From NCBI GenBank assembly GCA_044239865.1, contig JBIIAO010000001.1:620001-684000 (forward strand): DNA of 64,000 nucleotides, in the 5' to 3' direction. Source of the stretch: CAIZGX01 sp044239865 (GTDB taxonomy: Bacteria; Bacteroidota; Bacteroidia; Flavobacteriales_D; Sanyastnellaceae). The notes under the pieces are model-generated. The model saw only the letters and a program-made list of their open reading frames with translations. It had not been told where the DNA came from and did not search any database. This document shows, piece after piece, positions 42,910-51,005 of the stretch (position 1 is the stretch's first letter; every line of letters begins with the position of its first letter). The translations under genes and the position numbers were made by a program.

Positions 42910-43749
42910 TCACTTTTTCTTCGGTGGCGTTTTCTTTTTATTTTTCTTTTTGGGTTGAATTTTCACAGAGTCCGCCACAATGGTTGTGGTTCCGTTGGTT
43001 CCCGTGGTCCATTGAACGGCTGGTGCATTTAAATTTCCATCATTTGAAAAATTCAGTGTTGGGAAAGCATTGGTGCTTTCGCTCACGGTTGGAGCATCGT
43101 TTTCCATGCTTCTATCGGACTTGGCTTCAATAGCGTCGTTCGCTGGCGCAATGGAATTTTCTTCACTAACCTCGTCATTAAGCGGAACTTCGTGCACATG
43201 CTCGACCTCACGAACCACAGGTGTTACGTAAATTCCAGATACAGGCTTCAGCTCGGCATATTGTTCTGGATTGACTTTGAATTCTGAATTTTCAGAAACA
43301 GTATCCAAGATTGAATTTTGAGTTTCGTTGTTCTTGGAATTGTCTTGAACGCTTGCCAATTGATTGGAATTATTGTCTGAAGGAACGAACCAAATAACTG
43401 CTCCAACAACGGCTGCCATTCCAACGAGAGAAAATGAAACGGTTCGGAATCCGCTCCACTTGGGAAGAGGAGGGAACAGGATGTTCAACCAAACTTTGAA
43501 TCGCGAAGGCTTTTGTGCGTTGAATTCTTTCTTCAAGTTTTTCCAAACGGCAGCAGGCGGATCTTGCATCTCGTGCTCTGAAGATTCAATGTTATCCAAA
43601 AGCATTTTGAGTTCATTGAATTCCTTTTCGGTGGAAACATGTTGCAACACAAAGGCGCGTTCCTCTGGAAGCAAACCGTTGAATTCTTTAGTGCGCAGGA
43701 GGCGCTCCAAGTCTTCGGGCTGATAGATGAAAGGTTTTTGTGTGCTCAT
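42910..43749 (-). CDS. Single-TM protein, putative anti-sigma factor (module 2)
   Basis: About 279 residues from MSTQKPFIYQPEDLERLL, whose ATG overlaps the sigma gene stop (ATGA). The cytoplasmic part (1-105) has EFNGLLPEERAFVLQHVSTE, resembling anti-sigma N-termini; one TM helix follows (FRTVSFSLVGMAAVVGAVIWF, as FSLVGMAAVVGAVIWFV); the extracytoplasmic part is long, acidic and Asn/Ser/Val-rich, ending with a Lys/Pro-rich tail (KIQPKKKNKKKTPPKKK). No zinc motif is visible. Role as anti-sigma is inferred from coupling and topology. Confidence 0.8.
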   Translation of the reverse strand: MSTQKPFIYQPEDLERLLRTKEFNGLLPEERAFVLQHVSTEKEFNELKMLLDNIESSEHEMQDPPAAVWKNLKKEFNAQKPSRFKVWLNILFPPLPKWSGFRTVSFSLVGMAAVVGAVIWFVPSDNNSNQLASVQDNSKNNETQNSILDTVSENSEFKVNPEQYAELKPVSGIYVTPVVREVEHVHEVPLNDEVSEENSIAPANDAIEAKSDRSMENDAPTVSESTNAFPTLNFSNDGNLNAPAVQWTTGTNGTTTIVADSVKIQPKKKNKKKTPPKKK

Positions 43750-44351
43750 GATTGTAGTATAATGAAGAGAAATGAAAGTAAAAGTTCTTTGTATTCCTGA
43801 AGAATACCGTTGAGTTCTTTGAGGGTATAGAAGATGCGCGACTTCACGGTGCCTTCTGAACATCCCATGGTTTCTGCAATTTCGGGATTGCTGAGTTCAT
43901 GCACGAAGCGAAGTTCGAAGGTCGTTCTTTTGGTTTCGTCTAATTGCGACAGCGCTTCTTGCAGCGCCTCTTCAAACTTCGAACGGTCCATGTCGCGGTC
44001 GTGTTCGTTCACTTCGTATGTCGCAATAGTCATTCGCGCTTCAGCGCGAACTTCATGCTTCGCATATTCATTCTTACACTGATTGTGCGCCATGCTGTAG
44101 AGCCACGTCTTAAAGTTTCGCTTCACATCGAAGCCTTCGGCATGACGAAAGACTTTGCTGAAGAGCTCTTGTGTGAAATCGGCCGCAACCTCTTTGTCTT
44201 TTCGCAGCATGCGAAAGAAGTAAGAATGAATCGGCCGGCTGTAACGGGTGTATAGTTCTTCAAAGGCGCGTTCGTTGCCGGCCGCAATCAGCGGCATAAG
44301 CTCTTCGTCTTTGAAGGGAGTATACGTTTTATGTTTATTGAATAGTGCCAA
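43746..44351 (-). CDS. ECF RNA polymerase sigma factor (module 2)
   Basis: 201 residues when read from TTG at 44351 (MALFNKHKTYTPFKDEELMP); an ATG at 44297 is an alternative but would cut into region 2. Region 2: RAFEELYTRYSRPIHSYFFR, DFTQELFSKVFRHAEGF, FKTWLYSMAHNQCKNEY; region 4: NPEIAETMGCSEGTVKSRIFYTLKEL as the DNA-binding helix-turn-helix. Its 3' end overlaps the single-TM gene, which is its probable anti-sigma. Upstream on this strand AACC and GTAC are 17 bp apart (44397-44374), a possible ECF promoter. Confidence 0.9.
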   Translation of the reverse strand: MALFNKHKTYTPFKDEELMPLIAAGNERAFEELYTRYSRPIHSYFFRMLRKDKEVAADFTQELFSKVFRHAEGFDVKRNFKTWLYSMAHNQCKNEYAKHEVRAEARMTIATYEVNEHDRDMDRSKFEEALQEALSQLDETKRTTFELRFVHELSNPEIAETMGCSEGTVKSRIFYTLKELNGILQEYKELLLSFLFIILQS

Positions 44352-44373
44352 GAGAAGGGGTTTTCATGCCGCT

Positions 44374-44397
44374 GTACAGGTAACGCACAGATCGGTT
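44374..44397 (-). promoter_or_regulatory. Possible ECF promoter before sigma factor 2
   Basis: On the minus strand AAC (44397-44395) is followed after 17 bases by GTAC (44377-44374). The spacing suits an ECF sigma, but the motif is weaker than the one at 28105, so this is tentative. Confidence 0.3.
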
Positions 44398-44400
44398 CAT

Positions 44401-45027
44401 TTATTCATATTTATTTTTTAAATCCAAGCGGTCGCGCAATTCGAACAACATCATCGCCGTGGCTCCCCAGATGAGATGCTCTTCAAATCGAATAGCCGGA
44501 ACAGTCTTCGTTGCCTGAATATGCGGCATAAAGATTCCCATATGCTCAGTCTTCATCTTCGCTCCGAAATGCGCAAGCGGAATAGGCACGAGCTGCGCCA
44601 CTTCGTTTTCATTCGGAATGAAAACAGGCTCATGATTCAACACAGTCGCAAACGGTTGCACCAAAAGTTGACTCGGAGGAATGAAAATTTCATTCAACAC
44701 ATAATATTTTTTTTCGGTTGGAAGTTGAATCCCCACTTCCTCGTGAACTTCGCGCAAGGCAGTATGTAAAAGGCTCTCGTCACTATCGTCTTTCTTTCCT
44801 CCTGGAAACGCCATCTGTCCGCTGTGAACGCCTTCATAAACAGGACGTTTAATTAGAGTAATCCCGGCATCACCTTGGTGCGGATGAATGAGTATAAGCA
44901 CCGCGCTTTCTCGCGGAGTGGGCGTGAGCCTTCGCGCTTCCGCTGCACTCTGACGGACATAGGCATCGAGTTCACTATACGCTTTTGGCGCAAAGGGTTT
45001 CTGAAATTGCTCTTCAATCCACTGCAT
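44401..45027 (-). CDS. Nudix hydrolase, CoA pyrophosphatase-like
   Basis: 208 residues. The Nudix box is complete: GGKKDDSDESLLHTALREVH then EEVGIQ (GX5EX7REUXEEXGU). Ahead of it, RRLTPTPRESAVLILIHPH and the segment LIKRPVYEGVHSGQMAFPGG match the NuCoA signature LLTxRSxxLxxHxGxxxFPGG of enzymes that cleave coenzyme A to 3',5'-ADP and phosphopantetheine. It is divergent from aat with a 44-bp gap. Housekeeping of the CoA pool is inferred. Confidence 0.88.
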   Translation of the reverse strand: MQWIEEQFQKPFAPKAYSELDAYVRQSAAEARRLTPTPRESAVLILIHPHQGDAGITLIKRPVYEGVHSGQMAFPGGKKDDSDESLLHTALREVHEEVGIQLPTEKKYYVLNEIFIPPSQLLVQPFATVLNHEPVFIPNENEVAQLVPIPLAHFGAKMKTEHMGIFMPHIQATKTVPAIRFEEHLIWGATAMMLFELRDRLDLKNKYE

Positions 45028-45071
45028 AGTTTTTCATTTCGAAGTCAAACTAGAACTAACTTCGTAACGCG

Positions 45072-45737
45072 ATGCCAATTTACAGACTCTCAGACGAATT
45101 GTGGTTCCCCGGTCCCGAGGAATTCGAAGATAATCTTGTTGCGGTAGGTGGAGATGTTTCTGTTTCTCGATTGCTTTTGGCTTATTCTAAAGGAATTTTT
45201 CCTTGGTACGAAGAGCCCGGAGAACCGCGTTGGTATTGCCCCGAAGAGCGTTGCGTCTTTCATGTCCCAACCTTCAAGCCAAGTAAGTCAACAAGACAGC
45301 TCTACAACAAGGGTGTTTATAGATTCACTTTCGACAACGCTTTTCATCAGGTTATTTCTGCTTGCGCAGGAAACGGAAGGGAAGAGGAAACGTGGATACT
45401 TCCGGAAATGATTGATGCCTATTCTGAATTGCATGCACTCGGATTCGCCCATTCCGTGGAGGTTTGGCGCGATGGTCAATTGGTTGGAGGGTTATATGGA
45501 ATTAGTTTAGGAGGAATGTTTTGCGGAGAAAGTATGTTTTCCACGGAATCGAACACCTCCAAATTGGCCTTGTGGCATTTGATTCAAAGATGTCAAGAAT
45601 GGGGCATGGAGTGGGTAGACGGACAAGTGGAAAATCCGCATTTGGTTTCGCTTGGAGCAGAACTTATTTCTCGAGAAGCGTATTTAAATCATTTGGAAAA
45701 AGCCCTTCAACAAGACACACACAGAGGCAAATGGTAA
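45072..45737 (+). CDS. aat: Leucyl/phenylalanyl-tRNA--protein transferase
   Basis: 221 residues. Adds Leu or Phe from aminoacyl-tRNA to N-terminal Arg or Lys, marking proteins for ClpS-ClpAP degradation (N-degron pathway). Start MPIYRLSDELWFPGPEEFED; signature segments LLLAYSKGIFPWYEEPGEPR (20 residues), RWYCPEERCVF, FDNAFHQVISACA, TWILPEMIDAYSELHALGFA and GGLYGISLGGMFCGESMFS are all present. Full length and intact. TAACTTCG at 45057-45064, one mismatch from the -7 box, lies just before the ATG. Confidence 0.96.
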   Translation: MPIYRLSDELWFPGPEEFEDNLVAVGGDVSVSRLLLAYSKGIFPWYEEPGEPRWYCPEERCVFHVPTFKPSKSTRQLYNKGVYRFTFDNAFHQVISACAGNGREEETWILPEMIDAYSELHALGFAHSVEVWRDGQLVGGLYGISLGGMFCGESMFSTESNTSKLALWHLIQRCQEWGMEWVDGQVENPHLVSLGAELISREAYLNHLEKALQQDTHRGKW

Positions 45738-45787
45738 TTTATTCAAACACCATTAAACCATTTTTAATCTTTTTGTTCTAAAAGACG

Positions 45788-46372
45788 ATGGCAGAACGTG
45801 AAAAAGAAATCTTAAAACTTATTTCCTCGTTAAAGACGAGAAACAAAGGATACGAGATGCTTATTTCCGACTACCAGAAACCGCTTTACTTTTTTATTCG
45901 AAGAATGTTGTTGAATCATGAAGACACCAACGACGTCTTGCAAGACACGTTCGTTCGCGTATTCAAAGGAGTAGATAAGTTTCGTGGTGAAAGTGCTTTA
46001 GGAACGTGGATGCACAGCATTGCATACAGAGAAGCGTTGGGACACATACAAAGAAGCAAACGAATGTTGAAGGGTGATTGGGACGGTAACATTCTTGAAA
46101 ATGTAAAGCAGTTGGAAGAGGATACTCATTACTCAGGCGATGAAATGCAAATGCGCTTGCAGGCCATGGTAGCGGCGCTTCCGGAAAAGCAAAGAGCAGT
46201 CTTCGTCTTGAAATATTACGAAGAAAAAAAATATACTGAAATAGCAGAAATAACAGGCACAAGTGTTGGCGCATTAAAAGCCAGTTACCATCATGCCGTT
46301 GAGAAAATTAAATCGGCCATTCAATCAAATGATTGGATCAATGAACAAATAAAAGATGGAAATGAAGAATAA
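45788..46372 (+). CDS. ECF RNA polymerase sigma factor (module 3)
   Basis: 194 residues. Region 2: YQKPLYFFIRRMLLNHEDTN, DVLQDTFVRVFKGVDKFRG, LGTWMHSIAYREALGHIQRS (20 residues); region 4: KKYTEIAEITGTSVGALKAS as helix-turn-helix. It overlaps the following anti-sigma-like gene by 17 bp. Modules 1 and 3 share the GGGCGAAA palindrome in or beside the anti-sigma gene, suggesting a common origin or common repeat spread. Confidence 0.92.
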   Translation: MAEREKEILKLISSLKTRNKGYEMLISDYQKPLYFFIRRMLLNHEDTNDVLQDTFVRVFKGVDKFRGESALGTWMHSIAYREALGHIQRSKRMLKGDWDGNILENVKQLEEDTHYSGDEMQMRLQAMVAALPEKQRAVFVLKYYEEKKYTEIAEITGTSVGALKASYHHAVEKIKSAIQSNDWINEQIKDGNEE

Positions 46373-46916
46373 CGAGTGGAATGTCCCTTCGGAATATTTT
46401 GAAAAAAATAAAAAGGCACTCATGCCTGTTCGGAAGTTTCCGACAGGGAAATGGCTATTGGCTTTGGCTGCGGCCTGTGTAATTGGTGTTGGTTTTTTTA
46501 TGTTGAAGGGGGATGGTCGAGCGCAGGAGATTGCAGAAGGTAAAAGAAGGGAAGAGGATGTAAGAGAAGGTAAGAAAGGGGAAGATGTAGGGGCGAAAAA
46601 TCTTTCGCCCAATATTGGAGAAGATATAGGGGCGAAAAATCTTTCGCCCAATATTGGGGAAGATATAGGGGCGAAAAATCTTTCGACCAAGGAAGATATA
46701 GGGGCGAAAAATCTTTCGACCAAAGAGGAAGACATAGGGGCGAAATATCTTTTGACCAAGGAAGATATAGGGTCGAAACATCTTTCGACCAATACAGGGT
46801 CGAAAAATCTTTCGACCAAGGAAGAGATTGCAGAGGAATTGAAAGAAATTCCGAGAGAAGAATTGGTAGCGTATTTATTGGAAGAAGATTCAGAATTAAT
46901 TGAAAATTTAAATTAA
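46356..46916 (+). CDS. Putative anti-sigma factor with in-frame palindrome-derived repeats (module 3)
   Basis: 186 residues (or 184 from the ATG at 46362). Short cytoplasmic N-terminus NNEWNVPSEYFEKNKKALMP, typical of small Bacteroidota anti-sigma-like proteins, one TM helix (GKWLLALAAACVIGVGFFML, about 30-50), then an extracytoplasmic stretch of seven imperfect repeats, GEDIGAKNLSPNI changing to EDIGAKNLSTKE and finally GSKNLSTKE (about 75-155). Each repeat is encoded by GGGGCGAAA-aatc-TTTCGCCC or its G-to-T/C-to-A variant GGTCGAAA/TTTCGACC. The C-terminus EELKEIPREELVAYLLEEDS is acidic and helical. The repeats look like a nucleic-acid element captured in the reading frame. Confidence 0.82.
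   Translation: MEMKNNEWNVPSEYFEKNKKALMPVRKFPTGKWLLALAAACVIGVGFFMLKGDGRAQEIAEGKRREEDVREGKKGEDVGAKNLSPNIGEDIGAKNLSPNIGEDIGAKNLSTKEDIGAKNLSTKEEDIGAKYLLTKEDIGSKHLSTNTGSKNLSTKEEIAEELKEIPREELVAYLLEEDSELIENLN
46590..46817 (+). repeat. Seven in-frame palindromic repeats inside the anti-sigma-like gene
   Basis: Units begin near 46590, 46629, 46668, 46701, 46737, 46770 and 46797 (spacing 39, 39, 33, 36, 33, 27, all multiples of three). Units 1-2 are GGGCGAAA-aatc-TTTCGCCC; units 3-5 are mismatched intermediates; units 6-7 are GGTCGAAA and TTTCGACC, again perfectly paired. The stem thus changes in a compensatory way along the array. Same motif as the block at 29405-29516. Confidence 0.88.
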
Positions 46917-46923
46917 ACACAAC

Positions 46924-47421
46924 ATGAGAAATACAATGATTTTATTTTTGAGTTTGTGCTCTGTGGTAGCCTTTGCTCAGCCTGATCGCGATGAACCGAA
47001 GCGCAGCGAAAAAGTAGCAGCGCTGAAGCGTGCTTTCATTACTTCAGAATTGGCATTAACTCCTGTTGAAGCGGAGAAGTTTTGGCCGGTGTACAATGCA
47101 CATGAAGAAACACAAAAGACCCATCGTAAGGAGTTGAAAAAAGTCATGGATAAGATGGATGCTGTTGGTGAAAATCAAAAAGCGTTCGAATCGTTGAACA
47201 ACGAAATATCTGCGCTTCGAGTGAAAGAGGTGGAAGAAGATTCAAATTTCATGATTGCCTGCAGTAAAGTCATTGGTGTTCAGAAAACAGCAAAACTTCC
47301 TGGAATAGAAAAAGATTTTCATAAAATATTATTGGATGAAGTAGGTAAGAAGGGCGGACATCCTGGACCACCTGCAGGTGGACGTCCATCACACGGTCCA
47401 AGGCACAAGTCTGCTGAATAG
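46924..47421 (+). CDS. Small periplasmic helical protein of ECF module 3
   Basis: 165 residues. Signal peptide MRNTMILFLSLCSVVAFAQ, then charged amphipathic helices: AALKRAFITSELALTPVEAE, KFWPVYNAHEETQKTHRKEL, ALRVKEVEEDSNFMIACSKV (20 residues each), with the ELxLTPxEAxxFWPxYN pattern common in Bacteroidota periplasmic proteins that resemble Spy/CpxP stress sensors. The tail is Gly/Pro/His-rich (GGHPGPPAGGRPSHGPRH) and could bind metal. It follows the anti-sigma-like gene by 7 bp and probably belongs to the same envelope-stress module, acting on the anti-sigma protein. That link is inference. Confidence 0.82.
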   Translation: MRNTMILFLSLCSVVAFAQPDRDEPKRSEKVAALKRAFITSELALTPVEAEKFWPVYNAHEETQKTHRKELKKVMDKMDAVGENQKAFESLNNEISALRVKEVEEDSNFMIACSKVIGVQKTAKLPGIEKDFHKILLDEVGKKGGHPGPPAGGRPSHGPRHKSAE

Positions 47422-47488
47422 GCTTAGAGACGATGTCGCATGAGCGGAAACTGATAAATGTATGCAACCATTTTTGGTTTTGCTGAGT

Positions 47489-47496
47489 TATATTTG
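47489..47496 (+). promoter_or_regulatory. -7 box of the haloperoxidase-like gene
   Basis: TATATTTG matches TAnnTTTG and lies 20 bp before the ATG at 47517, giving a short leader. TTTTG stretches upstream are not at the ideal -33 spacing. Confidence 0.5.
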
Positions 47497-47516
47497 TAGA
47501 CCTTAACAAAACCTTT

Positions 47517-50500
47517 ATGAAAGCGAAATTTATACTTTTTGTAATCTTCATTTTTTCTGTTTATTTTGGAAATGCACAAGAGCAATCCGTGGCAAGAGCA
47601 TGGGATGAGGTTGTTCTTCAAGCCATTCGTAACGACAATGCGCGTCCTACCATTCACGCTAGAAATCTTTTTCACATTCACGCTGCGATGTATGATGCAT
47701 GGGCGTTGTTTGACGACACTGCAAAAACATACTTAATCGGTCAAAACCTCAACGGGTTCAATTCTGCTTACAACGGTTTAGCCGAACCAGCGGATATTCA
47801 AATAGCTCGTGAGAAAGCTATTTCTTATGCGGCTTACCGCATGCTAATCAATCGCTATCAGTATTCGCCGAACTATGCGAATACCTTGACCATGGCGAAT
47901 TTTATAATGCTTGGATTGGGTTACAGCACTGCCGTAAACTCTATTGATTACAGCGACGGTGATCCTGCTAAATTGGGGAATTACATAGCTTCTCAATACA
48001 TCGCATACGGAAATCAAGATGGATCGAATCAATTGTTAAACTATTCCAATCAGTATTATGTTCCGGTAAATGCACCTATGTTGCCCGTTTTCCCAGGTAA
48101 TCCAAACAATACTTACATCAACCGTTGGCAGCCACTCAACTTGGCAAACTTCGTCGATCAGAATGGTTTTCCGGGATTACCAACACCTTCGGCTTTGTCA
48201 CCAGAGTGGGGGAATGTGAAGCCATTTTCATTAACCGAAGCCGACAAGACCATTCATTTCCGCGATGGTAATTTTTGGAATGTATTTAAAGATCCTGGAG
48301 CGCCTCCTGTTCTACTTCCTACAGATACAACCTCTTTAGATCATCCTTTCGTTTATGGAAATGTAATGGTTGCAACTTGGTCGTCGCATTTATCTCCAGA
48401 TGATACTTTGCTTATAGACATTTCGCCTGCGAGTGTTTGCAATATTCCAGCTTTACCAGAAACTCCGAATGACTACCCCAATTTTTATAATTTGTTGGAA
48501 GGCGGTGATATTGGAACTGGACGTGAATTAAATCCAATAACTGGACAACCATACACACCGGAATTGGTGAAGCGAGGAGACTTTACAAGGGTATTAGCTG
48601 AGTTTTGGGCAGACGGTCCGCAGAGCGAAACACCACCAGGCCATTGGTTTAAGATCATGAATGTAGTTCATGATCATCCACTTTTCGTAAAGAAATGGGC
48701 AGGCGAAGGAGAGATTTTAGATGACTTAGAATGGGACGTTAAAGCATATTTCGCAATGGGTGGTGCTGTGCACGATGCAGCAATTTGCGCTTGGGGAATT
48801 AAAGGATATTACGATGGTAGTCGACCTGTTTCTGTCATTCGAAAAATGGCTGATAATGGACAATCTTCAGATTCGTTGTTGCCGAATTATCATTTCCAAG
48901 GATTACCGTTGATTCCGAATTACATTGAATTGGTTCAGCCAGCAGACACGCTGAATGGATTTATGACTGGCGATATTGGACAAGTTAAAGTGCGCGCTTG
49001 GAAAGGACCGAGCTACATTCCAAACCCATTAAATACATACGCAGGTGCGGATTGGATTTTAGCAAAGAATTGGTGGCCTTACCAGCGTCCGACTTTTGTA
49101 ACTCCTCCTTTCGCAGGATACATTAGTGGACACTCGACTTATTCGAGAACTGCAGCTGAGGTAATGACAGCTATTACTGGATCAGAGTTTTTCCCAGGAG
49201 GTATCGGAGAGTTTCTTGCTACGCAAGATCAGTATTTAGTGTTTGAAGAAGGACCATCAACGGATGTTACACTTCAATGGGCTACCTACAGAGACGCTGC
49301 AGATCAGTGCTCGCTTTCGCGTATTTGGGGCGGAATTCACGCGGGCTTCGATGATATTCCGGGTAGAAAGATTGGGATTGAATTGGGGCCTCAGGCTGTT
49401 CAATTCGCAGAGTCAATTAACAACGCGGTTGTTCCGCATGTTGTGAGTGTTACTTTTTCAGACCCTATCATTTCCTCTTCAGACATAGGAAATAACGTAA
49501 GTGCATTTTTCAACTTCAATAAGCCGATGTCGGCAGGTGCTATTCCTGCAGTAACATTTGCCTCTATAGATTTATCAGCTTTAGGCATTCTTACGCAATC
49601 GAATATTTTTTGGTTGAACGATTCGACATTGGTTGTTGAATATCTAGTTGCACAAGCAACGCAGCCGTATAGCGGAATTAATTTCCGAGTAGTTGGTGGA
49701 AAAGGAATCGATGGATGTTTCGCAAGAGCATACGTGGGCGGTAACTGGAAGGTCGATATGGTAAGTCCAGAAGTAACAGCTTCTGTGGCTTCAGACATTT
49801 GGATCACCGATGCGACAGCAACTGTAGGAACAACCGAAGTAACGCTTTACTTCAATAAGACCATGGACACGAATGCTCCTGCAATCTTGTCATTTACCGA
49901 TCAAGCTCCTGCTGGATTATCACAGGATATTGCTGCCGGATATTGGAGCAATGCGAGCACGTATCACGCGGTATTCAACGTGACCGACTTGAATGAAGAA
50001 TGGGTGAATGTTGCCTTACATTCTTTAACCGCAAGTGATTTGGCTGGAAACCTTCAAATGGAAGACACGTTGATTGACGTGTTGAATATTGACACGCGCA
50101 ATCCTATTGTGAATGTTGTCGCTTCAAATAATGTTCTATCCGATGCAACTGCAGGTCAGACCTTCCAATTAACTTTCACTTTTGACGAAGATGTGAATAA
50201 TTCTGAAACTCCTGTTGTGACATTTGTTGAAGGAAATCCTGAGCTGAACTCAATCAGCTTGCTTTCTTCAACTTGGAATTCTGCTTCTGAATTCGTTGTA
50301 GAATATTTGGAGAACGATGGACAAGAGTTGTTCCCGGCATTAACGCCAATGATTAGCGCGACTGACATTCACGGTAACGCCGCTGCGGTTGTTGAATCGA
50401 ATGTATTCATGATTGATACCGAGAATCCAACAGTGGTTCAGATCATTCCTTCAACAACAATTTATGAGGGATTGACTTCAGACTTCTACATTGATTTTGT

Positions 50501-51002
50501 ATACAGCGAGGCAATGACAGCTTCGACAGCACCGATTTTGACTTTTGCAGATCCGTTTGTTCTAGATTACTTCACACAAACTGGAGGGGCATGGATTGAT
50601 GGAACAACGTATAGATTCACTTACACCTTAACTACGTTAGACGCTCCGTTCACAAGCATGAACTTAACAGTATCGCTTGCCAATGCAATTGATTTAGTTG
50701 GAAATCCATTCATCAACTCCGACTTTGTTGATGTCATTAGTATTGATATTGTCGGAAGTGTTAGCGAGTCTGCATTGAATGCCATTCACGTCTTCCCGAA
50801 TCCATCTTCTGATGTGGTTATTGTGGAAGGAATTCATTCCATGTTGAATCTAACCGTTCGCGACGAAGTGGGAAGAATTATTCACGCAGGGAAATCCGCG
50901 AGCCGCATTGAATTGAATGTTTCAAACTGGGCAAGCGGAATTTACTTGATGGAATTCAATGACGGAAAGGGGTTGAAGCAGGTGAGATTTATCAAAAGAT
51001 AA
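47517..51002 (+). CDS. Secreted vanadium-dependent haloperoxidase/PAP2-like protein with Ig-like repeats and T9SS type A domain
   Basis: 1161 residues. Signal peptide MKAKFILFVIFIFSVYFGNAQ (ends AQ). The first 650 residues form an all-helical PAP2/vanadium haloperoxidase-type domain: WDEVVLQAIRNDNARPTIHA, HAAMYDAWALFDD, and the core motif PPFAGYISGHSTYSRTAAE (SGHS, near residue 540) with a distal GIHAGFDDIPGRKIG. Vanadate-binding Lys/Arg cannot be assigned with certainty. Three to four Ig-like/cadherin-type units follow (VTLYFNKTMDTNAPAILSFT, FQLTFTFDEDVNNSETP, FYIDFVYSEAMTASTAP), then a sorting domain (VFPNPSSDVVIVEGIHSM to SGIYLMEFNDGKGLKQVRFI). It may oxidise halides or act as an acid phosphatase outside the cell. 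Hairpin array C begins right after the stop. Confidence 0.87.
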   Translation: MKAKFILFVIFIFSVYFGNAQEQSVARAWDEVVLQAIRNDNARPTIHARNLFHIHAAMYDAWALFDDTAKTYLIGQNLNGFNSAYNGLAEPADIQIAREKAISYAAYRMLINRYQYSPNYANTLTMANFIMLGLGYSTAVNSIDYSDGDPAKLGNYIASQYIAYGNQDGSNQLLNYSNQYYVPVNAPMLPVFPGNPNNTYINRWQPLNLANFVDQNGFPGLPTPSALSPEWGNVKPFSLTEADKTIHFRDGNFWNVFKDPGAPPVLLPTDTTSLDHPFVYGNVMVATWSSHLSPDDTLLIDISPASVCNIPALPETPNDYPNFYNLLEGGDIGTGRELNPITGQPYTPELVKRGDFTRVLAEFWADGPQSETPPGHWFKIMNVVHDHPLFVKKWAGEGEILDDLEWDVKAYFAMGGAVHDAAICAWGIKGYYDGSRPVSVIRKMADNGQSSDSLLPNYHFQGLPLIPNYIELVQPADTLNGFMTGDIGQVKVRAWKGPSYIPNPLNTYAGADWILAKNWWPYQRPTFVTPPFAGYISGHSTYSRTAAEVMTAITGSEFFPGGIGEFLATQDQYLVFEEGPSTDVTLQWATYRDAADQCSLSRIWGGIHAGFDDIPGRKIGIELGPQAVQFAESINNAVVPHVVSVTFSDPIISSSDIGNNVSAFFNFNKPMSAGAIPAVTFASIDLSALGILTQSNIFWLNDSTLVVEYLVAQATQPYSGINFRVVGGKGIDGCFARAYVGGNWKVDMVSPEVTASVASDIWITDATATVGTTEVTLYFNKTMDTNAPAILSFTDQAPAGLSQDIAAGYWSNASTYHAVFNVTDLNEEWVNVALHSLTASDLAGNLQMEDTLIDVLNIDTRNPIVNVVASNNVLSDATAGQTFQLTFTFDEDVNNSETPVVTFVEGNPELNSISLLSSTWNSASEFVVEYLENDGQELFPALTPMISATDIHGNAAAVVESNVFMIDTENPTVVQIIPSTTIYEGLTSDFYIDFVYSEAMTASTAPILTFADPFVLDYFTQTGGAWIDGTTYRFTYTLTTLDAPFTSMNLTVSLANAIDLVGNPFINSDFVDVISIDIVGSVSESALNAIHVFPNPSSDVVIVEGIHSMLNLTVRDEVGRIIHAGKSASRIELNVSNWASGIYLMEFNDGKGLKQVRFIKR

Positions 51003-51005
51003 ATA

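Noticed and set aside
46325..46819. Antisense frames opposite the anti-sigma repeat gene, encoding repetitive RFFAPISS-type peptides
   Set aside because: They arise because the palindromic repeat keeps several frames open on both strands; only the plus-strand frame fits the operon, the overlap with the sigma gene and the TM helix.
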